A stretch of 64,000 nt of DNA from an uncultured Eubacteriales bacterium (GTDB lineage Bacteria; Bacillota; Clostridia; Oscillospirales; Acutalibacteraceae): positions 124,001 through 188,000 of the forward strand of contig UQEU01000001.1 in NCBI GenBank assembly GCA_900540085.1, given 5' to 3'. Positions 24,107 through 32,281 of the stretch are shown here, piece by piece (within the stretch, counting starts at the first letter, position 1; each line of letters opens with the position of its first letter). Under the pieces are notes generated by a model. That model was not told the origin of the DNA, made no database searches, and worked only from the letters and a program-made list of their open reading frames with translations. The position numbers and the translations under genes were made by a program.

Positions 24107-26019
24107 ACAACCTTATAAATATTGCACTCGTACGGTCTGAGAGTCTTTGCAGGATAGTCATAGCTTGAAGCCACAAGTTCAAGATTTTCGATTTCCAAAA
24201 ATCTTTTTCTTGTTCTTCTTACCATATTGATTTCCACTATGAATTTTTCGTCGTTAAGTTCTCTTTCAAAGCACAAAATATCCGAGTCTTGAACATCTAT
24301 ACGATTGGATTTAATAAGTTCAAAAGTGCCGTATATGAAAGCCTTATTTTCTTTTCTTAATTTGATAAGTTTTTTATAATAGTTAAGCGGACTGTCTTCT
24401 CGGGTTAATTGGTCTTTAACATTGTAAACAAATGAATCTTTATTTACTTTTATCCAAGGAGTTCCGTCAGTAAAGCCTGCGTTTTTGCTGTCGTCCCACT
24501 GCATCGGCGTACGGGCGTGGTCTCTTGTCCCGCACATAACTTTTTCAAATGCCTGTTGAGGTGTCTTTCCTTTTTCAACAAGTTCGACAAACATATTTAT
24601 TGCTTCAACATCACGCAAATCTTCAACAGAATTGAAATCGCCGTTTGCCATTGCAATTTCCTGACCTTGATAAATAAAAGGAGCACCTCTGAAAGTAAGC
24701 TGTACGGTAGCACAAAGTTTTGAAATCTCGTCTCTGAAAGCAAAATATTTATCTGCTTTTGATGTAATACGGGGATTGTCGTGATTTTCAAAAAACAAAG
24801 TCGGCCAACAACGATTTCCGTAATTCATTTGCCACTTAACAAGATGTTTAAGTGCAATTCTGAAATCATAATGATAGTCATCATACCTTCCGTGAGGAAG
24901 ATTGTCTAAATGGTCAAAATTGAAAACCATTGACAATTCATTTCTGTTGTCTGCCGTAAGTAATTTTGAAGTTTCTAAGCCTAATCCTCCGCACTCGCCG
25001 ACACTTACGCAGTCTCTGCCTTTAAACGCCTGCATATTTAATTCGTGCAGAAATTCGTGCAAACGGGGACCGTAGAAATACCATTCAGTTCCGCTGAAGC
25101 CGAAAATATGTTGTACGAGAGGAACAGAATTCGGGAAATTCTGCCATTTTGAAATGAAATTGATAACATCCATTCTAAAGCCGTCGATACCTTTATTCAG
25201 CCACCAATTTATCATTTTATATATATCTTGTCGCATTTTTGGATTTTCCCAATTCAAATCCATTTGCTTTTTTGAAAAAAGATGAAGCGCCCATTGGTCT
25301 AAATTTTCATAATAGTTCCAAGCACTGCCCTTAAATAAACTCTGCCAATCGTTAGGCGGAGTTTTTGTGCCGTCATCGTCTTTCCAAATATAATAATCGT
25401 GGTACTTGTTGTCCTTGCTCTGCTTTGCCTGTTCAAACCACTCGTGTTCATCACTTGTATGATTTATGACAAGGTCCATAATAAGTTTCATACCACGCTT
25501 ATGTACTTCATCCAAAAGTTCGTCAAAATCTGCCATTGTGCCGAATTCCGACATTATTTCGTAATAGTCGCTTATATCGTAACCGTTATCGTCGTTTGGA
25601 CTTTTATACATAGGACTGCACCAAATGCAATCTACACCGAGTTCTTTTAAATAGTCAAGTTTTTCTATAATACCTCTTATATCTCCTACACCGTCGCCGT
25701 CGGAGTCTTTAAACGAGCGTGGATAGATTTGATAAAAAACTGCTTCTTTCCACCATTTTTCTTCAATTTTTGCCGACCTATCGTCAACGATAGAATTTTT
25801 CTCACTGTTGAGTAAATCGCACGCATACTCTAAAGTTTTTTTATCTATAACCCCTGCCGTCAAACCTTTAATTGACTTGACCTTCAATTTAGCAACCTTT
25901 GATTTTCTGAACTTATTTATATCAATGTCAAAAAGCGATGTAATGGCATCAAACAAATCTTTTGCCATAGGATTTTTCATAGCTTCAGACAAACTTGTTT
26001 CGAGTGTAATTTTTTCCAT
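24100..26019 (-). CDS. GH13 alpha-glucosidase (oligo-1,6-glucosidase type) with N-terminal extension
   Basis: A 639-residue glycoside hydrolase family 13 enzyme. The (beta/alpha)8 barrel begins near residue 87 at KWWKEAVFYQIYPRSF. The catalytic triad is D284 (GFRMDVINF), E342 (SVGECGG) and D414 (FENHDNPR). Val after the nucleophile is the residue linked to alpha-1,6 specificity in oligo-1,6-glucosidases. The first ~86 residues are an extra helical, Lys-rich segment absent from ordinary family members. No signal peptide, so it acts on imported isomalto-oligosaccharides or similar. The ATG at 26019 follows AAAGGA. Confidence 0.9.
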   Translation of the reverse strand: MEKITLETSLSEAMKNPMAKDLFDAITSLFDIDINKFRKSKVAKLKVKSIKGLTAGVIDKKTLEYACDLLNSEKNSIVDDRSAKIEEKWWKEAVFYQIYPRSFKDSDGDGVGDIRGIIEKLDYLKELGVDCIWCSPMYKSPNDDNGYDISDYYEIMSEFGTMADFDELLDEVHKRGMKLIMDLVINHTSDEHEWFEQAKQSKDNKYHDYYIWKDDDGTKTPPNDWQSLFKGSAWNYYENLDQWALHLFSKKQMDLNWENPKMRQDIYKMINWWLNKGIDGFRMDVINFISKWQNFPNSVPLVQHIFGFSGTEWYFYGPRLHEFLHELNMQAFKGRDCVSVGECGGLGLETSKLLTADNRNELSMVFNFDHLDNLPHGRYDDYHYDFRIALKHLVKWQMNYGNRCWPTLFFENHDNPRITSKADKYFAFRDEISKLCATVQLTFRGAPFIYQGQEIAMANGDFNSVEDLRDVEAINMFVELVEKGKTPQQAFEKVMCGTRDHARTPMQWDDSKNAGFTDGTPWIKVNKDSFVYNVKDQLTREDSPLNYYKKLIKLRKENKAFIYGTFELIKSNRIDVQDSDILCFERELNDEKFIVEINMVRRTRKRFLEIENLELVASSYDYPAKTLRPYECNIYKVVH

Positions 26020-26066
26020 ATATGTTTTCCTTTCAAGTAATCGCAGTAAATCAACCGACTGCAAAA

Positions 26067-26092
26067 CAAAAAAGTCGGGCAAAAGCCCGACT
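26067..26092 (-). terminator. Terminator of the M28 peptidase gene
   Basis: Stem AGTCGGGC (26073-26080) and GCCCGACT (26085-26092), loop of four, with a T-run on the minus strand. Confidence 0.8.
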
Positions 26093-26099
26093 CAAAAAT

Positions 26100-27401
26100 T
26101 TATTTGTTGTATCCTTTTTTGAAGCGTTTTGCCCCTGCTTCTCTAAAGTCTTCTATACCGCCTTTTTCATCATAAAGACGAGCTGCTTCAATACAAATAT
26201 CTGCAGAAAGACGGATACATTTTTCACTGATATTATCGGGTGTATCAAGTCTTGTGTGATAGTATGTTTTCGGGTCGTGGTTTACGCCGCAGAAGCCTAC
26301 TGCTTCAATACCGTATCTTGAAAAACCTTCAGCGTCAACAGCACCCGGATAAATGTCTGTTTCACGCAATTTTATACCGCAGTTTTCACCTGCTTCATAT
26401 ACGAGTTCGCCGACTGCATTTGAGTTTTTCTGAGTACCTGTACAACCTTGAGTATAGATTTGAAGTTGCTCAATTTCACGCATAGTATCCATAGCAACAA
26501 AAACAGTTTCAACTTCCTGAAGTTCTTTTTGATGCTTTTTAGCGTATGCAACAGCACCTCTTAAACCTGCTTCTTCAGAACCGCTTAACAAACAACAAAC
26601 TTCTGTGTTTTCAAATCTTTCTCCTCTTTCAGCCATTTCTTTAACAACAGCCATAGCACAGTAGCAAGCAGAAATATTGTCATTTGCACCGTCAACAATA
26701 ACTTTCCAGTTAATGAAGAACATAATAGCAATAAAGAAAGGAATGAGGATAATACCTAAAATACCATAAACAAGCCAGAATTTTGAATCATAGCCAACGC
26801 CTGCAATCTGACAAACAAGCCAAACTATGTTTAAAACGAACATTACAATCAAACCGCCGATTGAACCGCCCATAACAGGAGCAAGCGTTTTGATTTGACC
26901 GTGTAAAGAGTAAGTCCATTCGTTAGCAGCGTCTGTATGACCGCCGAAAATAATTCTTCTTTTTACTTCACCTTTCGGTGCGCGTCTTCCCATTACATTT
27001 CGTGAAACTTTTTTTGGGAACAAAAAGTCAACAAATTCACGATACATCAAGAACTCGATAACAAGACAAAGAATACCTATACCGAGCAAAACTATCGAAA
27101 CTATCGGCAATGCAACAGAGTTTACAACACCTTTATATGAAAGCCAATAAAGTATAACTGAAACGATACCAAATACTGCAGCGGCAGGTATCCAACCCAT
27201 AAATGCTGCCGGATGAAGATCAAAATCTTCCATTTCAACGCTGTCGCACCATTTTTCAAGTTCGCCCTTGAAATACTTTTGTGCCTGACGCTCCGAATGA
27301 GTTCCAGGACCTCTGTCCTTGAACTTTTCACATATGTATCTGATGCCGTCTATCATATATTTTTGAGTGGCATCTGAAACACCTTTTGTAAGTCTTGCCA
27401 T
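26100..27401 (-). CDS. M28-family metallopeptidase with inserted transmembrane hairpins
   Basis: A 433-residue zinc aminopeptidase-like protein. Metal ligands are recognisable: H155 in FGGHTDAAN, D241 in DGANDNISA, E276/E277 in SGSEEAGLRG, D305 in VAMDT, and a late His in YYHTRLDT. Two pairs of hydrophobic segments (about residues 67-117 and 173-230) interrupt the chain; the second pair lies between the first zinc ligand and the second. Thus the peptidase is membrane-embedded rather than merely tailed. No signal peptide. Substrate unknown. Single gene with its own terminator. Confidence 0.8.
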   Translation of the reverse strand: MARLTKGVSDATQKYMIDGIRYICEKFKDRGPGTHSERQAQKYFKGELEKWCDSVEMEDFDLHPAAFMGWIPAAAVFGIVSVILYWLSYKGVVNSVALPIVSIVLLGIGILCLVIEFLMYREFVDFLFPKKVSRNVMGRRAPKGEVKRRIIFGGHTDAANEWTYSLHGQIKTLAPVMGGSIGGLIVMFVLNIVWLVCQIAGVGYDSKFWLVYGILGIILIPFFIAIMFFINWKVIVDGANDNISACYCAMAVVKEMAERGERFENTEVCCLLSGSEEAGLRGAVAYAKKHQKELQEVETVFVAMDTMREIEQLQIYTQGCTGTQKNSNAVGELVYEAGENCGIKLRETDIYPGAVDAEGFSRYGIEAVGFCGVNHDPKTYYHTRLDTPDNISEKCIRLSADICIEAARLYDEKGGIEDFREAGAKRFKKGYNK

Positions 27402-27547
27402 AATAATACCCCCTATTAATTATTACTTCATCATTATAGTATATATTCACAAAAACTTCAATGATTTAAAAGCTATTTTTTCTTCAACATTAAAAAATTA
27501 TAAATTATTTATAAAATCATTCACAGTTTTTTATATAAAATAAACAA

Positions 27548-28402
27548 TTAAAAAATCACACCGATTGTACCGACAACTATTAAAGCAAGTCCGAAAAGCG
27601 ATTTTTTTGACAATTTTTCTTTAAATACAAAATAAGAAAATACTACGGTAACTAAAATGCTTAATTTATCTATCGGCACAACTACGCTGACAAGTCCGTC
27701 TTTGAGTGCTTTATAATAACAAAGCCACGATGCTCCGGTGGCAATTCCCGAAAGGCACAAAAACAAAAGTTCTTTTTTCGGTACATATTTGATATAACTC
27801 TGCTTTTGTTTTATAAAAACAATCAAAAATGACATTATTAAAACAATAAATGTTCTGATTGCAGTTCCTAAATTTGAGTCAATATTTTGAACGCCGACTT
27901 TTCCCAAAACAGATGTCAATGCGGCAAACACAGCCGACGAGGTCGCCCATAAAATCCACGATTTGTTCTTTGTGCTTTTCTGTGATTTTTTATACACCAT
28001 AAGAAAAGTACCGAAAGCGATTGCAGCAATACATAAAACTGTAACAAATGTAAAATGTTCGCCTAAAAAGACTATTGCAAAAATCATTGAAATGACTGTA
28101 CTTGATTTATCAATTACTACAACTTTATTTATATCTCCCATTTTAAGTGCTTTATAATAGCAAAGCCACGAAGCACCTGTTGAAATTCCCGACAAAATTA
28201 AAAATATCCAAGTATGTAAATCTATGTCTGTAATTGAATTTTGTGAACTGACAACAAAAACCATCAACCATGAAAAGACAAATACAACGCAAGTTCGTAT
28301 AGCCGTTGCAACATCTGAATCGGTGGTTTTAACACCTATTTTTGCCAAAACAGAAGTAAGTCCTGCAAAAAGTGCAGAGCCAAACGCAAATAAAACCCAC
28401 AT
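27548..28402 (-). CDS. EamA/DMT-family transporter
   Basis: A 284-residue protein with ten hydrophobic segments, made of two EamA repeats of about 140 residues. The halves are strikingly alike: LSGISTGASWLCYYKALK in the first and LSGIATGASWLCYYKALK in the second, preceded by TAIRTCVVF and TAIRTFIVL. Members export or import small metabolites; substrate unknown. The ATG follows AGAGG at 7 bp. Single gene. Confidence 0.88.
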   Translation of the reverse strand: MWVLFAFGSALFAGLTSVLAKIGVKTTDSDVATAIRTCVVFVFSWLMVFVVSSQNSITDIDLHTWIFLILSGISTGASWLCYYKALKMGDINKVVVIDKSSTVISMIFAIVFLGEHFTFVTVLCIAAIAFGTFLMVYKKSQKSTKNKSWILWATSSAVFAALTSVLGKVGVQNIDSNLGTAIRTFIVLIMSFLIVFIKQKQSYIKYVPKKELLFLCLSGIATGASWLCYYKALKDGLVSVVVPIDKLSILVTVVFSYFVFKEKLSKKSLFGLALIVVGTIGVIF

Positions 28403-28567
28403 AAAAACGCCTCTGAAAGTAAACTTTCAAATATATATTGTTTTATAATAACTATATTTATTATATCACTAATTCAATTACATTGTATAAATATTTTATA
28501 ACATTAATAAACGCAATTAAACGCTCTTCAATTTCAAATACATTTTGCGGTCAAAGACAAAAAATAA

Positions 28568-28594
28568 AACACCTAACTGAAAAGTTTAGGTGTT
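28568..28594 (-). terminator. Hairpin downstream of the tRNA-Asp/tRNA-Thr unit
   Basis: Nine-bp stem (28568-28576 with 28586-28594) with a T-rich tail on the minus strand; a second stop for the tRNA transcript. The surrounding 28403-28663 holds no gene that I can see. Confidence 0.5.
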
Positions 28595-28663
28595 AAATAC
28601 TGCAATACCAAATGAAATTAAAAAAGTTTAAAAAAGGTTTGACTTATCAAATTCGGCTTAAAT

Positions 28664-28718
28664 AAAAAAAGCCGTCTCAAGAAGTTTGAAAATGTTTCAA
28701 AAACTGCTGAAAACGACT
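28664..28718 (-). terminator. Terminator of the tRNA-Asp/tRNA-Thr unit
   Basis: On the minus strand a long hairpin with outer arms AGTCGTTTTC and GAGACGGCT (28670-28718) is followed by seven T, directly after tRNA-Thr. Confidence 0.65.
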
Positions 28719-28724
28719 GTGTTT

Positions 28725-28800
28725 TGGAGCTGATAACCGGATTCGAACCGGTGACCTCATCCTTACCAAGGATGTGCTCTGCCACCTGAGCCATATCAGC
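28725..28800 (-). tRNA. tRNA-Thr(GGT)
   Basis: 76 nt including encoded CCA. Acceptor GCTGATA pairs with TATCAGC, anticodon loop TTGGTAA gives GGT, T-loop GGTTCGAATCC. Transcribed after tRNA-Asp. Confidence 0.95.
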
Positions 28801-28803
28801 AAA

Positions 28804-28880
28804 TGGCGACCCGGAACGGGCTCGAACCGTCGACCTCCAGCGTGACAGGCTGGCGTTCTAACCAACTGAACTACCGGGCC
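28804..28880 (-). tRNA. tRNA-Asp(GTC)
   Basis: 77 nt including encoded CCA. Acceptor GGCCCGG pairs with CCGGGTC, anticodon loop CTGTCAC gives GTC, T-loop GGTTCGAGCCC. First of the two-tRNA unit. Confidence 0.95.
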
Positions 28881-28896
28881 ATTTGATACGAGTTGT

Positions 28897-28925
28897 ATTA
28901 TATATAAAACTCTGTAAAATGTCAA
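28897..28925 (-). promoter_or_regulatory. Promoter of the tRNA-Asp/tRNA-Thr unit
   Basis: Full consensus TTGACA (28920-28925) and TATAAT (28897-28902) on the minus strand, 17-bp spacing. Confidence 0.85.
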
Positions 28926-28948
28926 GTATATTTAAAAAAATAAAATAA

Positions 28949-29015
28949 AAACAGGCAAATTTTAATGTGAACTGCAGTACTGCGTACTGTTTTCACACTT
29001 TTTAAGCTGCCTGTT
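28949..29015 (-). terminator. Terminator of the CmpB-like gene
   Basis: Long hairpin, outer arms AAACAGGCA and TGCCTGTTT, with inner pairing GCAGTAC/GTACTG and a T-rich tail on the minus strand. Confidence 0.65.
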
Positions 29016-29021
29016 TCTTTT

Positions 29022-29717
29022 TCACTCTACTTTTTCAGAATTTGCATATATTTTGTGCATTCTGTCATCAGGAAACTCACTGTCAAGATATTGTTCAAAA
29101 GAGTTCTTCGGTGCAACGCCTTCAGCTCTTGCATCCATTCTAAATGCAGCAGAAGCACTAAACGCACAATCAAAAATAAAGAATACAATAAAAGCCCATG
29201 TCAAAACTTTGCCGAGAGTAAAAGGTACTTTTTCAATGACTTTTGACATAAACGGATAGCAAACCTTTATCCAAAACAGCCCCAGAACTCCCCAAAACAA
29301 CGAATACAACAAACAAACTCTTCCATTAATATTCAACGGCACATTGCTGTAATCCCAAGCACGAACACCAAAAACGATTTCTTCTCCGAGAGAAGCTATG
29401 TATTCTGTTACCGTCCCTACAACGAAAGAAACTAAAAAGATTTTGTACCATTTAGCATCTTTTATTTTGTACAATGCAAGTGTTAATATTACTGCACCCA
29501 TACCATAAACTATACTTATAGGTCCATAAACAAGTGACTTCCTGCTCTCTATATGTCCGAGTTTAATCAGACACCAAAGTGTTTCAACAGCAAATCCTAC
29601 TACACAGCTGATGGCAAATATCCACACTAATTTGTAAAAATTAAGTCCCTGTGCAAAACTCTTTTTATTTTCTTTTTCAACTTCTGTTTTTTCTCTGTTT
29701 ACAGCAATGTTTTCCAT
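29022..29717 (-). CDS. Putative ABC-type membrane protein, CmpB family
   Basis: A 231-residue protein with about six hydrophobic segments. The repertoire 'LVYGPISIVYGMGAV', 'GTVTEYIASLGEEIVFG' and 'WDYSNVPLNINGRVCLLYSLFWG' is the signature of the CmpB (ABC-transporter type IV, PF06541-like) family. Biochemical role is not established, and no ATPase is encoded beside it. ATG at 29717 chosen over an upstream TTG (29756); AGGAGATGAG lies a little far upstream. Follows the lysis cassette on the same strand after 110 bp. Confidence 0.75.
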   Translation of the reverse strand: MENIAVNREKTEVEKENKKSFAQGLNFYKLVWIFAISCVVGFAVETLWCLIKLGHIESRKSLVYGPISIVYGMGAVILTLALYKIKDAKWYKIFLVSFVVGTVTEYIASLGEEIVFGVRAWDYSNVPLNINGRVCLLYSLFWGVLGLFWIKVCYPFMSKVIEKVPFTLGKVLTWAFIVFFIFDCAFSASAAFRMDARAEGVAPKNSFEQYLDSEFPDDRMHKIYANSEKVE

Positions 29718-29827
29718 ATTAAAAGACTCATCTCCTAAAGTCGCATAATAGCACAAAGAAATGAGCCTTTCAATGAATTATTCAAATAGTTAATAAATAT
29801 ATTACTATTTATTTATAGTTTGTTTAG

Positions 29828-30682
29828 TTATTTAAAAAAAGATGTTCCGTCAATGTTCCAAACAGGAATCCAACCTGACGGAATTTTTACCCACAAGTTT
29901 CCGTACTTGTTTGTTTTTTTAGCCAAAACAGTTATTTTCGTACCTGATTTTAGAGATGCATAAGCATTTTGATTTTTAGATGTTGCGTGCTTTCTGCCGT
30001 CTTTAGTTAAATCTTTCACCTTTTTTCTGCCACTTGAAGCACTGTAAGATTTATAAACATTTCTGACGGCATTTATAACATAGGTTTTTCCGACGGTAAC
30101 TTTAGGCAAAACGGGATTTTTCTGTTTTCCTGTAAATGTTACCAAATAATAACTCGGACTTCTGTCGATTGTTGCTTTGCCTACTTCCTTGAGATTTACC
30201 CAAACTTCTTGTTTATCGGCTTTTTCTATTCTGTTTTTTCTCGGCAATTTTGAATACTTGCCGTTGTAATACTGGGGGTCAAGGCATTTAACAGTATCTT
30301 TGCCGTCAATACCGAATGCTACAACATAATGCCCTGCCGTTGAAAAAACATTGTACTCATCGCCTTGATTTATTATCGCTAATTTTCCTGATTTTAAATG
30401 ACTCAACAACTCTGCATTTTTTGAAGTTGTTTTATAGGAAATGTCATATTTTTTTGAAAGAGCGTTCAACAAAGTACCTATATTTGTTCCGCTCCATACT
30501 CTTGCACCGCATTTTTTTGAAAAAGAAGCCATCTCTTTTACAGTCATCACAGTTGAATTATAATAACTGTTTAAAACACACAATGCGACACAAACTCCGC
30601 AGCCCGATGTTGCTACGGTTTTATTATTTGAGTTGTAGGAATAGTCAATATCTTCATAATCAAGTTGGTTGTAATAATACAT
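29828..30682 (-). CDS. C39-type peptidase endolysin-like protein with SH3b-like C-terminus
   Basis: A 284-residue protein without signal peptide. The N-terminal half is a peptidase_C39_2-type papain fold: YNQLDY supplies the oxyanion Gln (Q6), SGCGVC the nucleophile C28, AGHYVVAFG the base H118 and CLDPQ the acid D135. The C-terminal ~95 residues resemble an SH3b wall-binding domain ('GTKITVLAKKTNKYGNLWVK'). This layout is common in clostridial prophage endolysins, which cut peptidoglycan cross-links after release by a holin. Its ATG overlaps the holin stop (TAATG). No structural phage genes are nearby. Confidence 0.8.
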   Translation of the reverse strand: MYYYNQLDYEDIDYSYNSNNKTVATSGCGVCVALCVLNSYYNSTVMTVKEMASFSKKCGARVWSGTNIGTLLNALSKKYDISYKTTSKNAELLSHLKSGKLAIINQGDEYNVFSTAGHYVVAFGIDGKDTVKCLDPQYYNGKYSKLPRKNRIEKADKQEVWVNLKEVGKATIDRSPSYYLVTFTGKQKNPVLPKVTVGKTYVINAVRNVYKSYSASSGRKKVKDLTKDGRKHATSKNQNAYASLKSGTKITVLAKKTNKYGNLWVKIPSGWIPVWNIDGTSFFK

Positions 30683-30873
30683 TACTTATCACACTCCTTC
30701 ATATTCATAACTGCCGAAATACCTGCCGCTACAGCGCACACTCCCAAACCTATGAGAGCATTTTTAGCCGTTTCTTTTGAAGTGAAGTCGCCTGCAACAA
30801 TATTTACGAAAATATATCCGACGGCTGTCTGGAAAAATGTTCTGACAGCTCGTTTTATACAAACTTTACTCAT
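30682..30873 (-). CDS. Phage-type holin (r1t-like)
   Basis: A 63-residue protein with a positively charged start, RAVRTFFQTAVGYIFVN (motif R-x-x-R/K-T-x-x-Q) and a second Gly/Ala-rich hydrophobic segment, the layout of small r1t-type holins. It would form membrane lesions letting the endolysin reach the wall. ATG at 30873 chosen with AAAGGAGA upstream. It overlaps the preceding gene by 8 bp and the endolysin by 1 bp, so the three are translationally coupled. Confidence 0.75.
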   Translation of the reverse strand: MSKVCIKRAVRTFFQTAVGYIFVNIVAGDFTSKETAKNALIGLGVCAVAAGISAVMNMKECDK

Positions 30874-31096
30874 CGTTCTCAATTCTCCTTTCAACTCTGT
30901 TTATTCTATGCTGAATTTCTTTTATTTGTTCCTCTGCAACAGGTATTCTCGATGCAAAGTTATTGTGTTTGTCAACTTTCTTTTCAAGTTGCGCAATTCT
31001 GTAAGCGGTCAGTCTGGATGCGGCTATTATTCCGCTGAAAGTACCTATACAACTTCCCACTAATGATAAAATTGTATTAATCATCTCTGAATTCAT
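30866..31096 (-). CDS. Small membrane/coiled-coil protein of the lysis cassette
   Basis: A 76-residue protein with one N-terminal hydrophobic segment (residues about 6-28, Gly/Ser-rich, SLVGSCIGTFSGIIAAS) followed by a charged helical tail (RIAQLEKKVDKH, VAEEQIKEIQHRINRVERR) that should form a coiled coil. Comparable proteins (XhlA-like or anti-holin/accessory proteins) precede holins in phage lysis modules, but XhlA has the opposite order, so I do not assign the family. A very strong ribosome site GGGAGG precedes the ATG. Confidence 0.65.
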   Translation of the reverse strand: MNSEMINTILSLVGSCIGTFSGIIAASRLTAYRIAQLEKKVDKHNNFASRIPVAEEQIKEIQHRINRVERRIENDE

Positions 31097-31127
31097 TTAT
31101 TACCTCCCTACCTTCAAAGCATTTTTC

Positions 31128-31156
31128 ATATTAGTAAACTCTTTTAAATGCGTCAA
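31128..31156 (-). promoter_or_regulatory. Promoter of the lysis cassette
   Basis: TTGACG (31151-31156) and TAATAT (31128-31133) on the minus strand, 17-bp spacing, about 30 bp before the first start codon. The cassette thus has its own housekeeping-type promoter. Confidence 0.65.
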
Positions 31157-31229
31157 TGAAAATACAGGCAAAGAGTATATTTTTACTCGTGCTTTATATT
31201 CGATATACAAAAAAGGCTATCATTTATTT

Positions 31230-31260
31230 GAATATTTATGTGTATTTTTTATAAATATTC
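31230..31260. promoter_or_regulatory. AT-rich inverted repeat upstream of argC (candidate operator)
   Basis: Perfect 10-bp arms GAATATTTAT (31230-31239) and ATAAATATTC (31251-31260), about 20 bp upstream of the argC -35 box. Compatible with, but not a textbook, ArgR (ARG box) site. Confidence 0.35.
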
Positions 31261-31280
31261 TAATTATTATTCATTTAATA

Positions 31281-31308
31281 TTGACTTTTATACAATTCGG
31301 TGTATAAT
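31281..31308 (+). promoter_or_regulatory. Promoter of the argCJBDF operon
   Basis: TTGACT (31281-31286) and TATAAT (31303-31308), 16-bp spacing, about 30 bp before argC. Confidence 0.7.
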
Positions 31309-31338
31309 TATGTATAAATTGATTTGGTGGTGAATAAT

Positions 31339-32280
31339 ATGACAAAAGTATTTATAGACGGAAATCAAGGCACAACAGGACTTAAAATCTTCAACCGTAT
31401 AAAAAGCAGAAAAGATATTGAACTGCTTACAATAGAAGAAAGCAAGCGAAAAGACAGCAAAGCAAGAAAAGAAATGATTAACGAATCAGACATCACTTTT
31501 CTCTGTCTGCCCGACGTTGCCGCCAAAACTGCCGTAAGTTTAACAGACAACAAAAACACAAAAATCATAGACACTTCAACTGCACACAGAACAAGTGTAT
31601 TATGGGACTACGGCTTTCCCGAACTTTCGGACAAATTCAGAAAAAATATTGAAAACTCAAGCAGAGTTGCAGTTCCGGGATGCCACGCAAGCGGATTTAA
31701 CGCAATCGTTTACCCTCTTGTTAATTGCGGAATTTTACCGGAAGACTATCCGATAGTCTGTCACAGTATCACAGGATACAGCGGCGGCGGAAAAAATATG
31801 ATTAAAGAATATGAAAGTGACAACAGAAATGATGAACTTTGTTCTCCGCGCCAATACGCACTTACCCAACAACACAAGCATTTAAACGAAGTAATGTTTA
31901 TAAATTCGCTGAAAAGAACACCTATTTTTTCGCCTATCGTTGCAGACTTCCCTCAAGGTATGGTTGTAACAATACCGATTTTTTTAGACATGATGACAAA
32001 AAAATGCAATTTAAACGACATTCACAATATTTTCAGCGAACATTATCAAAACTCGCCTTTTATAAAAGTACGAGAACTCGGATATTCCGAAAAAATGATA
32101 GGTGCTAACAATTTTGAAAATCGTGACGATATGGAAATCGAAATAAACGGAAACGAAAAGCGTGCAGTCATAACGGCAAGATTTGACAACTTGGGAAAAG
32201 GTGCTTCAGGCGCCGCAATGCAGTGTATGAACATTATGTTAGGGAAAGATGAAACAACAGGACTTATTTTAGGAGATTGA
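31339..32280 (+). CDS. argC: N-acetyl-gamma-glutamyl-phosphate reductase (type 2)
   Basis: A 313-residue ArgC of the shorter type 2. NADP-binding GNQGTTG is at the N-terminus and the catalytic Cys is C115 in VPGCHASGF. Reduces N-acetylglutamyl phosphate to the semialdehyde. Start at the ATG at 31339 with GGTGGTG upstream. First gene of a tight argCJBDF operon that carries glutamate to citrulline. argG and argH are not in the window. Confidence 0.93.
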   Translation: MTKVFIDGNQGTTGLKIFNRIKSRKDIELLTIEESKRKDSKARKEMINESDITFLCLPDVAAKTAVSLTDNKNTKIIDTSTAHRTSVLWDYGFPELSDKFRKNIENSSRVAVPGCHASGFNAIVYPLVNCGILPEDYPIVCHSITGYSGGGKNMIKEYESDNRNDELCSPRQYALTQQHKHLNEVMFINSLKRTPIFSPIVADFPQGMVVTIPIFLDMMTKKCNLNDIHNIFSEHYQNSPFIKVRELGYSEKMIGANNFENRDDMEIEINGNEKRAVITARFDNLGKGASGAAMQCMNIMLGKDETTGLILGD

Positions 32281-32281
32281 T

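Noticed and set aside
28725..31156. Intact prophage integrated at the tRNA-Asp/tRNA-Thr genes
   Set aside because: Only lysis-type genes are present; no integrase, attachment repeat, capsid or tail genes lie between the tRNAs and argC, and both tRNAs are complete.
31164..31229. Possible small gene between the lysis cassette and argC
   Set aside because: No start codon with a ribosome site and no reading frame of useful length; the region is best read as promoters and the candidate arg operator.
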